24,603 nt of DNA from Bacteroidales bacterium UBA1208 (GCA_002309955.1 DBXQ01000084.1:4393-28995), one strand, 5' to 3'. Numbered from the stretch's first letter, positions 17,263 through 24,603 are shown. A program made the numbers and translations. The notes: generated by a model not told the origin, from the sequence alone.

Positions 17263-17360
17263 CTTCCTTCGTTCTTCCTTCGCTCGTTCTCCCATCGTTC
17301 TCCCATCGTTCTCCCATTTTCAAAGGAGAACTGATGGTATAATGAACGGCGATATGACGA
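17263..17360 (-). repeat. Dispersed intergenic repeat, copy 2 (inverted)
   Basis: Reverse complement of copy 1. The units CATCGTTCTCC (17293-17303 and 17304-17314) and GCTCGTTCTCC (17282-17292) are flanked by CAAAGGA (17321-17327) and CCTTCGCT (17277-17284). Two further degenerate units with TTCCTTCG precede them at about 17263-17281. The sequence from 17328 to about 17356 is a gapped match to the flank of copy 1. Confidence 0.75.
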
Positions 17361-17416
17361 AAAAGGAGTGGAGGGAGTGCCTCAAAAGAATAGAACAACC
17401 CACAATTAAATGTCAG

Positions 17417-17539
17417 GAAATCATAAAAGAAGTATTTTCCAAATTCCTATTGGGAATTGATTAAGCCTGCTGTTAGAAGGATTCCCATTGAGAGGAAGAC
17501 CGCAGATTGTGGTTTTACAAGCAGACGTTTTATGATTTC
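17417..17539. repeat. Inverted repeat with 12-bp arms
   Basis: GAAATCATAAAA (17417-17428) and its exact reverse complement (17528-17539) bracket 99 nt. The right arm covers the stop codon of the SDR gene. The interior contains a small 6-bp hairpin around 17442-17458. It could be a folded 3' untranslated region of the SDR transcript or a miniature mobile element; no target duplication was seen. Confidence 0.5.
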
Positions 17540-18297
17540 AACTTCTGCCAAATACGGGTTTCAAGCCCGTTGGGGAGAAGTTTCAGGAGGATGGGGGCCA
17601 AATAGTTCATCGCACCGGGTTTGACATAATGGCGTTTGCGGAACATGCCGCGCAGGGCGCGACGCACCATCCACTGCGGGGTGCGGACAACCCCGATACG
17701 GGTGAGGCGCGCGAGGGTGGCGGGATTGATATTATATAAAGGTGTAGCTATGGCTCCCGGCAGTACGGTGGTGACCCCCACACCATAGGGGCGCATTTCG
17801 AAGTAGAGCGATTTGGAATAGCTTTTGAGATAGGCCTTGGTGGCGGCGTAGATGGTAATGCCCGGTGTCGGCATCTGTGCCACCATGCTGGAAACATTGA
17901 TGATGAAGCCTTGGCGACAGTGTTTCATGTCCTCGCCAAATAGGGAGCATAGGCGTGTGGGTGTGTACATATGGAGGTCCATCATGGTCTCGGTGCAACT
18001 GGCATAGTCGGGGGTGAGTTCGTGAAAGAAGAACATGCCTGCGTTGTTGACGAGGATGTCTATCTGCAGTCCCTCGTTGCGGCACCAGTCGTAGAGACGT
18101 TGGGCGGCGTCGGGGGCGGCAAGATCCTGGAAACGGCCTATGGCACGTATGCCGTATTGCTGCGAAAGCTGCTGCGGAAGGATGTCGAGTTCCTTCTGCT
18201 GGTTGGAGACCATGACGAGGTGGTGCCCGCGTTGAGCCAACTGGCGGCAGTATTCCAACCCCATGCCCGATGTGGCTCCGGTTACAAGTGCTTGCAT
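17530..18297 (-). CDS. Short-chain dehydrogenase/reductase
   Basis: A 255-residue Rossmann-fold NAD(P)-dependent oxidoreductase of the classical SDR superfamily. It carries the cofactor motif TGATSGMG (6-13), the NNAG motif (about 87-90), a catalytic Ser in INVSSM and the active-site YAATK (Tyr and Lys). After the core, a C-terminal segment with basic and hydrophobic residues (MVRRALRGMFRKRHYV, LAPILLKLLP) may contact the membrane. The substrate is unknown. It lies 26 nt downstream of the DUF2461 gene on the same strand, so the two are probably co-transcribed. Confidence 0.9.
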   Translation of the reverse strand: MQALVTGATSGMGLEYCRQLAQRGHHLVMVSNQQKELDILPQQLSQQYGIRAIGRFQDLAAPDAAQRLYDWCRNEGLQIDILVNNAGMFFFHELTPDYASCTETMMDLHMYTPTRLCSLFGEDMKHCRQGFIINVSSMVAQMPTPGITIYAATKAYLKSYSKSLYFEMRPYGVGVTTVLPGAIATPLYNINPATLARLTRIGVVRTPQWMVRRALRGMFRKRHYVKPGAMNYLAPILLKLLPNGLETRIWQKLKS

Positions 18298-18323
18298 GAC
18301 TGCGGTGGTATTTATGGGTTTGG

Positions 18324-19022
18324 TCAGACGAGGTCAAGAGCACGACCGATGAAACGGTTCAGCGGCTGGGCGGCCTTCCAGATGTCAACCACTTGGTTGA
18401 AGAAGGTGTCGGACAGCACAGAAGTCCGTGACTCCTCGTGCATACAGCAGTAGTCGCGGTATTTGAGCAGGTCGATGTCGGGCCAGTCGGCGGGATAGCC
18501 CTTGGGAGGACGGGAGAGTTTTTTGGTGGTGAAGAACCTGTTGCCATAGTAACGGACATATTCGGGCGACTGGAGAATGGTTTTGAATTCGTCGGTGCAA
18601 TAGAATATCTCCTGCCTGATGGCCGCCAACTGCTTGCTGTCGGGCATGTAAACGCCGCCGCCCATGGAGCAGTTGCCTTGCAAGCCATAGTCTTCCTGCC
18701 CTATCTGCAGGTAATAGCCGGGGACGCACTTGGTGCGGTCGCCGCCGAAGGGGAGGAAACAGGCAATATGGGTTTTGTAGGGGCGTTTATCGGGGGAGAA
18801 ACGCAAATCGCGGTGGATTCGATAGACACATTGCTTGGCAGAAAGACCTTCAACAGCAGGGTCGAACGGAGCCATGGCCTCAATGAGAGCCTGGGTGAAC
18901 TCCATGAAGCAATCCCGGATGGTTGTCCAACGCAACTTATTGTCGTTAAACCAATCGCGGTTGTTGTTTGCCACCAGTTCATCGAAAAACTGGAATGTGT
19001 CAGGGTGTACTTTAGGTGTCAT
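18324..19022 (-). CDS. DUF2461 family protein
   Basis: A 232-residue cytoplasmic protein recognised as DUF2461 from its N-terminal FQFFDELVANNNRDWFNDNK, the segment RIHRDLRFSPDKRPYKTH, and the later GGGVYMPDSKQLAAIRQEI. No enzymatic function is known to me for this family. The start is set at 19022 (MTPKVHP): a longer frame beginning at 19052 would start inside the -7 box at 19050-19057. It is the first gene of a two-gene unit with the SDR gene and is transcribed divergently from the MFS transporter. Confidence 0.88.
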   Translation of the reverse strand: MTPKVHPDTFQFFDELVANNNRDWFNDNKLRWTTIRDCFMEFTQALIEAMAPFDPAVEGLSAKQCVYRIHRDLRFSPDKRPYKTHIACFLPFGGDRTKCVPGYYLQIGQEDYGLQGNCSMGGGVYMPDSKQLAAIRQEIFYCTDEFKTILQSPEYVRYYGNRFFTTKKLSRPPKGYPADWPDIDLLKYRDYCCMHEESRTSVLSDTFFNQVVDIWKAAQPLNRFIGRALDLV

Positions 19023-19049
19023 TTTGAAAATATTTCTTATTTGATTATG

Positions 19050-19057
19050 CAAAGTTA
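19050..19057 (-). promoter_or_regulatory. -7 box for DUF2461/SDR unit
   Basis: TAACTTTG on the minus strand, followed by C. It is separated by only 13 nt from the opposing box at 19071-19078. Together with flanking bases the two form an imperfect palindrome (TGCAAAGTTACGAA against TGCAAAATTACGAA). Confidence 0.75.
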
Positions 19058-19070
19058 CGAATATTTTTCG

Positions 19071-19078
19071 TAATTTTG
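19071..19078 (+). promoter_or_regulatory. -7 box for MFS transporter
   Basis: TAATTTTG followed by C, 43 nt before the ATG at 19122. The -33 element expected about 20 nt upstream would fall on the opposing -7 box. Confidence 0.75.
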
Positions 19079-19121
19079 CAGTCTGAATTGAAAAAAAACA
19101 ACAAATAAAAACAATATTACT

Positions 19122-20750
19122 ATGACAGAAACCGTTAAAACTTTAAGAGACAATGCAGCGATGCGATGGATAGCCCTGTTGCTATTGGCGTTGGCTATGT
19201 TCTGCAGTTACGTATTTATGGACATTCTGTCCCCCATCAAGGACCTGATGCAGGAAACCCGCGGTTGGGACAGTGCGTCGTTTGGCCGCATGCAAGGCGC
19301 GGAGGTGTTCCTCAACGTTTATGTATTCTTCCTCATCTTTGCAGGTATCATCCTCGACAAGATGGGCGTGCGTTTCACGGCAGTGCTTTCGGGTGCTGTG
19401 ATGCTGATAGGCGGACTTATAAAGTTCTACGCCTGCAGCGAGGCTTTTATCGGAACCAGCATTGAGCAGTGGTTTACCAATAACCTGAATTGGAACGGCG
19501 AATTGCCTGTAATCGGTGCTATACTGCCGTTCTGCGCCGGTATGCCTGCTTCAGCCAAACTGGCCGCCTGTGGTTTCATGCTGTTCGGATGCGGCTGCGA
19601 AATGGCCGGTATCACGGTAAGCCGCGGTATCGTCAAATGGTTTAAGGGACGTGAGACCGCCTTGGCTATGGGCAGTGAGATGGCTCTTGCCCGCTTGGGT
19701 GTGGCCACTTGCATGATTTTCTCGCCCTACTTCGCCAAACTGGGTGGCGAGGTGCATGTCGACAATGCTGTCAAATTCGGTGTTGTGCTGCTCTGCATCG
19801 CCCTCATCATGTTCATCACTTATTTCTTCATGGATAAGAAACTTGACAGCCAGACCGGCGAGGCCGAGGAGAAAGACGATCCTTTCAAAATCAGCGACCT
19901 TGGCAAGATTTTCACCAGTCTTGGATTCTGGCTTGTGGCTCTGCTCTGCGTGCTGTACTACAGCGCCATTTTCCCTTTCCAGAAGTATGCCGTCAACATG
20001 CTGCAGTGCAATCTTGATTTGACTCCCGCCGACCCCAATACGTACTGGGGCGGAAGTTCAGTTACTTGGGTACAATATATTCTGATGCTTGTTGTGGCAG
20101 CCGGTTCTTTCTCCAGCAACTTTATGAAAAACAACAAGGGAATGAAGTATCTGTTGATGGGTATTGCTGTGGTGGCACTGATTGTGTACTGCTATATGGG
20201 ATATATGCGCGGCACCGCCGAAACCATCTTTGCAGTGTTCCCCTTGCTGGCTGTGGCTATCACTCCTATTCTGGGTAACTATGTCGACCATAAGGGTAAA
20301 GCAGCATCCATGCTGATGCTTGGTTCTATCCTGCTGGTCATCTGCCACCTCACTTTTGCATTCATCCTGCCCGGCGTTTCGGCCAAATCTGCTGCTGGCG
20401 GTGTGGTTGTGGCTTATGTGACCATTCTCGTCCTCGGCGCATCGTTCTCGCTGGTGCCTGCCGCTTTATGGCCTTCCGTTCCCAAACTGGTTGACGAAAA
20501 GATTATCGGTTCGGCCTATGCAGCCATTTTCTGGATTCAGAATATCGGTCTTGGTCTGTTCCCCGCCCTCATTGGCATTGTCCTCAACAATACCAACCCC
20601 GAAGGTGCCGCAGCCCACGAGCTCAACTACACTTGGGCACTGGTCATGCTTGCCGCTCTCGGCATCGCAGCCCTGCTTATCTCGATTTACCTCAAGGCCG
20701 TCGACAAGAAGAAAGGATATGGTCTTGAAGAACCCAACATCAAGGATTGA
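19122..20750 (+). CDS. MFS transporter
   Basis: A 542-residue inner-membrane protein with about 12 hydrophobic segments. The loop after the second helix carries a motif-A-like ILDKMGVRFT, and a matching NYVDHKGKAASM occurs in the second half, as expected for the two repeats of the major facilitator superfamily. A segment with Cys and Gly (MLFGCGCEMAGITVSRGIVKWF) and a long loop near 100-140 are notable. The overall pattern recalls MFSD1-like carriers, but the substrate cannot be predicted. It is a single-gene unit with its own -7 box and a strong terminator. Confidence 0.88.
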   Translation: MTETVKTLRDNAAMRWIALLLLALAMFCSYVFMDILSPIKDLMQETRGWDSASFGRMQGAEVFLNVYVFFLIFAGIILDKMGVRFTAVLSGAVMLIGGLIKFYACSEAFIGTSIEQWFTNNLNWNGELPVIGAILPFCAGMPASAKLAACGFMLFGCGCEMAGITVSRGIVKWFKGRETALAMGSEMALARLGVATCMIFSPYFAKLGGEVHVDNAVKFGVVLLCIALIMFITYFFMDKKLDSQTGEAEEKDDPFKISDLGKIFTSLGFWLVALLCVLYYSAIFPFQKYAVNMLQCNLDLTPADPNTYWGGSSVTWVQYILMLVVAAGSFSSNFMKNNKGMKYLLMGIAVVALIVYCYMGYMRGTAETIFAVFPLLAVAITPILGNYVDHKGKAASMLMLGSILLVICHLTFAFILPGVSAKSAAGGVVVAYVTILVLGASFSLVPAALWPSVPKLVDEKIIGSAYAAIFWIQNIGLGLFPALIGIVLNNTNPEGAAAHELNYTWALVMLAALGIAALLISIYLKAVDKKKGYGLEEPNIKD

Positions 20751-20771
20751 CCATAGAATCCTTAATAATAG

Positions 20772-20806
20772 CAGAGCCGTCCTTGAGGACGGCTCTGTGT
20801 TTTTTA
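20772..20806 (+). terminator. Rho-independent terminator
   Basis: 11-bp perfect GC-rich stem (20772-20782 with 20787-20797), TTGA loop, then TGTTTTTT. It ends the MFS transporter transcript. Confidence 0.94.
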
Positions 20807-20862
20807 TGGCAAGTATTGAACCTGCCGGATTCATTCTTTATTCCTTTTTAAGGGGGCTATGG

Positions 20863-22131
20863 TCAGCCATTGATGGGCTGCACCATCTTGCGGAGGAGCT
20901 CTATGTCGAGCTGCTGATAGGTGCGGTTGGAGGGGTCGGAGAAGTATTTGCGATTGTTTTTGTAGTTATCCAGGTCGTAGTCGGTAGCTTTGAGGAACAG
21001 ACCGTGAGCCACGGCACGTTTGAAATCCTCAAACGAGAGAGTGCCGTTTTCCCACTGTTTCTTCTGGCCATCGGTAAGGTATTTGGTGTATTTGGCGTTC
21101 ATAGCCGATGATATGCGTTCACTGCCCTTGGCATCGGGATTGCGCTGGATGGTTTCGTTGTAGTTTTTTGTGAGAGCCGGGAAATCGGCCCAGCTGGTGA
21201 TGGTGGTTTCAAGCAGTTTGAGCGTGCGACGCTTATTGTCGGTATAGTAACCGAGGTAAGCATGGCAAGGCTCAACAAAAATGACGGGTTTGAGTCCTAT
21301 TTTACGCATGATGGAGGCAAGGAACACACATGCGTCAACACAGTTGGCTTGCCGGGTTTGGTACACTTGGTCGAAAAAACGGATGTGCTGCACATTGGAG
21401 TTCTTGGTGGGTGATGCCGTGCAAGAGATGGAAGAATAGGCAATGCCCCGTTCGAGGGTGTAGTACCAGATGGCTTCAACTTGATTTATCACACTTTTGG
21501 CATCTTTCTGGTATCCAGTAATGCGCGACACCACACCTTGCTGCATAATGTTGGTAAGGATACTGTCGATGAAGGGATGTTCTTCGTTGACGTAGGCTGC
21601 AAAAAGCCAACGGAAATCGTGTAGCCGGCCGTCGCTGTCTAAGACGCTGAGCAGACAATCATTGGCAGAACGGTAGTTGATGCGTACATTTTTCACATCC
21701 ACTTCTTCGTCGTTGATGTAGCACGTGAAAGTGAGGTCGGCTGTTCCCTGTTGCCTGATTTTATAAAGTTGGTCGTATTTCCACTTGAGAGATGGGTGAA
21801 AGGTGTATCGGACATCTTTGACAGGCAGGACTTCCTGAAAAATGGTGACATAGTTGAGATTGGAGGAGTCGATAGTGATGCGCAACACAGAGTTACTGGC
21901 AGGGGCTGTGACAGAGACGGAGAAAAGGGCGTTGGTGTCGTTGAAACCGAAGTTTTTGTCACTGAGGCTGGCTACACCCATAATCAGAGACGGGTAGAAC
22001 TGGTTTTCGAGATAGGGATTGTATGAAGCCTCGAACCGGACATAAGCTGGGTCGTATACCTTGGGTTTGGCATGATGGCACGACACAAAAAGCAGGACGG
22101 CGGCAAGGGGGACAAGAATGAATTTACGCAT
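20863..22131 (-). CDS. Transglutaminase-like lipoprotein
   Basis: A 422-residue predicted lipoprotein (lipobox FVSC, Cys18). The N-terminal half is beta-rich and unassigned. The second half looks like a transglutaminase-like (papain-fold) domain: Cys264 in TRQANCVDACVFLASIMRKIGL, His290 in EPCHAYLGYY, and the third position in LLETT (Glu308) where relatives usually have Asp. Such enzymes act as peptidases or acyl transferases; the substrate is unknown. It starts 50 nt after the stop of the SNF symporter gene on the same strand and is likely the last gene of a ruvC-symporter-lipoprotein unit. No terminator with a clear T-run was seen after it, although the hairpin at 20772-20797 lies beyond. 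Confidence 0.8.
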   Translation of the reverse strand: MRKFILVPLAAVLLFVSCHHAKPKVYDPAYVRFEASYNPYLENQFYPSLIMGVASLSDKNFGFNDTNALFSVSVTAPASNSVLRITIDSSNLNYVTIFQEVLPVKDVRYTFHPSLKWKYDQLYKIRQQGTADLTFTCYINDEEVDVKNVRINYRSANDCLLSVLDSDGRLHDFRWLFAAYVNEEHPFIDSILTNIMQQGVVSRITGYQKDAKSVINQVEAIWYYTLERGIAYSSISCTASPTKNSNVQHIRFFDQVYQTRQANCVDACVFLASIMRKIGLKPVIFVEPCHAYLGYYTDNKRRTLKLLETTITSWADFPALTKNYNETIQRNPDAKGSERISSAMNAKYTKYLTDGQKKQWENGTLSFEDFKRAVAHGLFLKATDYDLDNYKNNRKYFSDPSNRTYQQLDIELLRKMVQPING

Positions 22132-22181
22132 CTGACTATGAATAGGTGTTATTTGTCTTTAAAAACCGAATATTAAGGCTG

Positions 22182-23537
22182 TCAACTGAGTATTCCCGAC
22201 ACAAAGACCACCAGAAGAGCCACCGGCACCACATAGCGGGCAAGGAAACGGAACATCCCATAGAACCGGGCACTGAGGGTTCCATGATTGGTGAACTCGT
22301 CGCGTACGTCACGTTCGGGCATGACCCATCCAAGGAACAATACCGTACCCAGCGCACATAGCGGTGGGAAATAGATACTATTGAGCTTGTCGACAAAATC
22401 GAAGAGGGTAAGTCCTGCCAGCTTGATATGGGAAAGAGGTCCCAGCGAAAGCGAGAAAACAATACCGAAAAGCGTGGAAAGAACAAAGAACAGTAAGGCT
22501 CCCACAAGACGACGGGTACCCAGATGCTCGCTGGTAGTGGCGGTGAGAGCCTCGAGCAAGGAGATGGCACTGGTGAGTGCAGCAACCATGAGGAGGAGGA
22601 AGAAGATGGTTGAGAACACCACACCCGCACTGCCCATGGAGTTGAAGACATTGGGCAGCACACAGAAGACCAAGCCGGGACCGCCAGCAGGGTCGAATCC
22701 ACAACTGAACACGGCGGGGAAGATAGCCAAGCCCGCCAAAATGGCGATAAGGGTGTCGCATACAGTAATCCACATAGCAGTCTTGAAGATATTGTCGTTA
22801 ACAGGGATGTAGGAGCCGTAGACAATCATGACACCCATACCCACACTCAACGAAAATAGAGATTGACCAAGTGCAGCTAATATGCCTTCACCAGTGAGCT
22901 TGGAAAAGTCGGGAGAGAAGAGGTATTCCACTCCTTTGAAAGCCCCCGGAAGGGTGAGGCTGCGGACACAGAGCACCAGAATCAACAATACCAAGAATGG
23001 CATAAGCACTTTGGAGACATTCTCAATTCCTTTCTGCACTCCACCCAAAATGACCAACAACACCAGGGCAGAAAAGATAGCAAGGAATATGGCAGGTTTC
23101 CATGCACTGGTGGAGAACTGGGTGAAATAGTCGGAGATCGGAGCCGCACTGGTGCCTAAAGCGGCAAGAGAGCCCATAAGAGACTCCCAGACATAACCCG
23201 TAGTCCAGCCGGAGAGGACAAGGTACTGGGCAAGGATAAAGAAACTGGTGACGATACCCAGCAGGCCTATCAACCCCCATCCCTTACGGTCGGTACGGAG
23301 GGCTTGGAAAGCCTTGACAGGGGTGTGCTGTGCCCGACGGCCAATGATGAATTCCGACATCATCAGGACTGCCCCAAGGAAAAAGACAAAACCGAGGTAT
23401 ACTATGAGAAAGGCTCCTCCACCGTATTTACCACAGGTGTATGGGAAACGCCAAATATTGCCAAGACCGACGGCAGAGCCTACCGCTGCCATGATTGCTC
23501 CCAGATTGGAGGAAAAGGATTTCTGTTGTGTGCTCAT
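22182..23537 (-). CDS. Neurotransmitter:sodium symporter family (SNF) transporter
   Basis: A 451-residue inner-membrane Na+-coupled transporter, probably for an amino acid or related amine. The first helix has the family signature SNLGAIMAAVGSAVGLGNIWRFP (residues 9-31; quoted as two parts, SNLGAIMAAVGSAVGLG and NIWRFP), including the unwound GLGN segment that binds Na+ and substrate, followed by GGGAFLIVY. About 11-12 hydrophobic segments fit the LeuT fold. It lies 57 nt downstream of ruvC and 50 nt upstream of the transglutaminase-like gene. Given the lysine-fermentation gene beside ruvC, amino acid uptake would fit, but this is inference. Confidence 0.92.
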   Translation of the reverse strand: MSTQQKSFSSNLGAIMAAVGSAVGLGNIWRFPYTCGKYGGGAFLIVYLGFVFFLGAVLMMSEFIIGRRAQHTPVKAFQALRTDRKGWGLIGLLGIVTSFFILAQYLVLSGWTTGYVWESLMGSLAALGTSAAPISDYFTQFSTSAWKPAIFLAIFSALVLLVILGGVQKGIENVSKVLMPFLVLLILVLCVRSLTLPGAFKGVEYLFSPDFSKLTGEGILAALGQSLFSLSVGMGVMIVYGSYIPVNDNIFKTAMWITVCDTLIAILAGLAIFPAVFSCGFDPAGGPGLVFCVLPNVFNSMGSAGVVFSTIFFLLLMVAALTSAISLLEALTATTSEHLGTRRLVGALLFFVLSTLFGIVFSLSLGPLSHIKLAGLTLFDFVDKLNSIYFPPLCALGTVLFLGWVMPERDVRDEFTNHGTLSARFYGMFRFLARYVVPVALLVVFVSGILS

Positions 23538-23594
23538 GATTAATATGTGTTATCTGTTTCTTATTGCGCTGAGAAAAAGTTTACTCTGACCATG

Positions 23595-24173
23595 TCAGAA
23601 GTTCACCAGTTCGGGGTTGTGGGCGACGAAATCGGACCATTGCTGCTTCTTACTCTTATGTGTGCGGGTGGGTTTGAGCTGCTGCCGGATGTCGCCCAGC
23701 GGGTCTGTCATTTCCAAATGACAGGTGTAGGCCACAGCCAGAGCATCGGAAGCATCGAGATATTGAGGAAGGTCGGCAAAACAGAAAATGCTTTGCAGAA
23801 TGGCAGCCACCTGTTCTTTGGCGGCATTGCCATTACCCGTAACACGTTGTTTGACAACGGTGGGTTCATACTCGGTATAGGACAGGTCGCGACCAATGGC
23901 AGCCCCGATGGCCACACCCTGCGCCTTGCCAAGTTTAATCATCGATTGAACATTTTTGCCTGCAAATGGAGCCTCAATAGCCAGATGGTCGGGATGATAC
24001 GAATCGATAATACGCTGAGTGGTGTCGAATATTTTGCGGATACGTAGATGGAAGTCGGCAATTTTGCGCAAATAAAGCACATCCATCACCACCAAACGGG
24101 GTCTCTGCCCATCGGTGTCGATAATACTATATCCCAATACCTGTGTGCCAGGGTCTATACCGAGTATCAGCAT
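23595..24173 (-). CDS. ruvC: Crossover junction endodeoxyribonuclease RuvC
   Basis: Dimeric nuclease that resolves Holliday junctions with RuvAB. With the start at the ATG at 24173 it has 192 residues. Catalytic acids are Asp7 in ILGIDPGT, the Glu in AIEAPF, and the Asp residues of DASDALAVA near the C-terminus, followed by the usual His (YTCHL). A basic C-terminal tail of about 40 residues follows. The longer frame starting from a TTG at 24191 is rejected because that codon lies within the -7 box at 24189-24196. It is probably the first gene of a minus-strand unit. Confidence 0.95.
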   Translation of the reverse strand: MLILGIDPGTQVLGYSIIDTDGQRPRLVVMDVLYLRKIADFHLRIRKIFDTTQRIIDSYHPDHLAIEAPFAGKNVQSMIKLGKAQGVAIGAAIGRDLSYTEYEPTVVKQRVTGNGNAAKEQVAAILQSIFCFADLPQYLDASDALAVAYTCHLEMTDPLGDIRQQLKPTRTHKSKKQQWSDFVAHNPELVNF

Positions 24174-24188
24174 TGAATCTATTTTTTG

Positions 24189-24196
24189 CAAAAATA
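24189..24196 (-). promoter_or_regulatory. -7 box for ruvC
   Basis: TATTTTTG on the minus strand, followed by C, 15 nt upstream of the ruvC ATG. It lies 13 nt from the opposing box of kce. Confidence 0.7.
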
Positions 24197-24209
24197 CGAT
24201 TTTTTTTTG

Positions 24210-24217
24210 TATCTTTG
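24210..24217 (+). promoter_or_regulatory. -7 box for kce
   Basis: TATCTTTG followed by C, 45 nt before the kce ATG at 24263. Confidence 0.75.
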
Positions 24218-24262
24218 CATTTTATTCATAAATAGTAATTATTATTTAAAAGCAACAATACC

Positions 24263-24603
24263 ATGGACAAACTGATTATCACTGCCGCTATCTGCGGTGC
24301 AGAAGTTACAAAAGAGCAGAATCCTGCCGTTCCTTATACGGTCGAAGAGATTGTTCGCGAAGCCAAGTCGGCTGTCGATGCCGGAGCCGCCATCGTCCAC
24401 TTGCATGTGCGTCATGACGATGGAACCCCCACTCAAAGCCGTGACCGTTTCCAAGAGTGCGAAGAGGCAATCTACAAAGAGTGTCCTAATGTTATTCTGA
24501 TTCCTTCGACAGGCGGTGCCGTTGGCATGTCGCCCGAAGAGAGACTTCAGAGCACAGACACCACACCACTGCCCGAAATGGCCACCCTCGACTGCGGTAC
24601 CTG
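24263..24603 (+). CDS. kce: 3-keto-5-aminohexanoate cleavage enzyme, 5' part
   Basis: The first 113 residues of a BKACE-family protein; the window ends before the stop. Kce condenses 3-keto-5-aminohexanoate with acetyl-CoA to give acetoacetate and 3-aminobutyryl-CoA in anaerobic lysine fermentation. The visible part has the family N-terminus (KLIITAAICGAEVTKEQNP), the zinc-binding HLHVR (46-50) followed by DDGTPTQ, PSTGGAVGMSPEERL, and EMATLDCGT. The Lys-fermentation type is favoured over other BKACE enzymes by close resemblance to remembered Kce sequences. It has its own -7 box, divergent from ruvC, and the rest of the pathway may follow beyond the window. Confidence 0.92.
   Translation, partial: MDKLIITAAICGAEVTKEQNPAVPYTVEEIVREAKSAVDAGAAIVHLHVRHDDGTPTQSRDRFQECEEAIYKECPNVILIPSTGGAVGMSPEERLQSTDTTPLPEMATLDCGT

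Larger units (their letters stand above)
16939..17529. other. Long intergenic region without a gene
   Basis: About 590 bases with no credible coding frame on either strand and no tRNA-like fold. It contains two adjacent hairpins (17003-17054), the second copy of the dispersed repeat (about 17263-17360), and an inverted repeat with 12-bp arms (17417-17428 and 17528-17539). No TAnnTTTG box with an obvious target was noticed, so a structured RNA is possible but not supported. Confidence 0.6.

Noticed and set aside
19023..19052. Upstream ATG start for the DUF2461 gene
   Set aside because: It lies within the -7 box at 19050-19057; the next Met at 19022 fits the family start.
24174..24191. Upstream TTG start for ruvC
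   Set aside because: The codon overlaps the -7 box at 24189-24196, and RuvC normally begins a few residues before the first catalytic Asp.

Overview
The window looks like chromosomal DNA of an anaerobic Bacteroidales-type bacterium. The evidence is: -7 boxes of the Bacteroidota form TAnnTTTG(C) ahead of many genes; lipoproteins with SSC/AGC/VSC lipoboxes; a DUF4831 lipoprotein; a C10 (streptopain-type) protease ending in a type IX secretion (T9SS) sorting domain; and, at the right edge, the start of a 3-keto-5-aminohexanoate cleavage enzyme, which suggests lysine fermentation as in Porphyromonas-like organisms. The base composition appears balanced (not calculated). Most of the content is housekeeping; no phage, IS element or CRISPR array was seen.

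Layout: (1) 1-360, non-coding, with one copy of a dispersed repeat. (2) 361-3770, minus-strand cluster: Na+:solute symporter, DUF4831 lipoprotein, short RNase Z. (3) 3906-5315, a secreted tyrosine-rich protein (+) converging with a small lipoprotein (-), with a strong hairpin between them. (4) 5581-8401, a C10 protease gene broken by three single-base frameshifts, followed by tRNA-Leu(CAA) with its own promoter and terminator. (5) 8758-12144, plus strand: prs, rplY, era and a VanX-type lipoprotein dipeptidase. (6) 12159-16247, minus strand: NAD synthetase followed by a PIF1-like helicase. (7) 16415-16879, a small outer-membrane barrel protein, then about 650 bases without a gene that hold hairpins and the second, inverted copy of the dispersed repeat. 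(8) 17530-19022, minus strand: DUF2461 protein and SDR oxidoreductase, divergent from a large MFS transporter (19122-20750). (9) 20863-24173, minus strand: ruvC, SNF-type Na+ symporter, transglutaminase-like lipoprotein. (10) 24263 to the end: 5' part of kce.

Five intergenic regions carry back-to-back -7 boxes. In two unrelated ones (DUF2461/MFS and ruvC/kce) the boxes are exactly 13 nt apart, so the two promoters should overlap. The most interesting points are: a NAD synthetase whose glutaminase half has lost its catalytic Glu and Cys; the C10 protease with three compensable indels, each in or beside a homopolymer; the overlapping divergent promoters; the inverted pair of non-coding repeats about 17 kb apart; and an RNase Z missing most of the segment where its tRNA-binding arm is expected. 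I saw no clear new multi-gene system.
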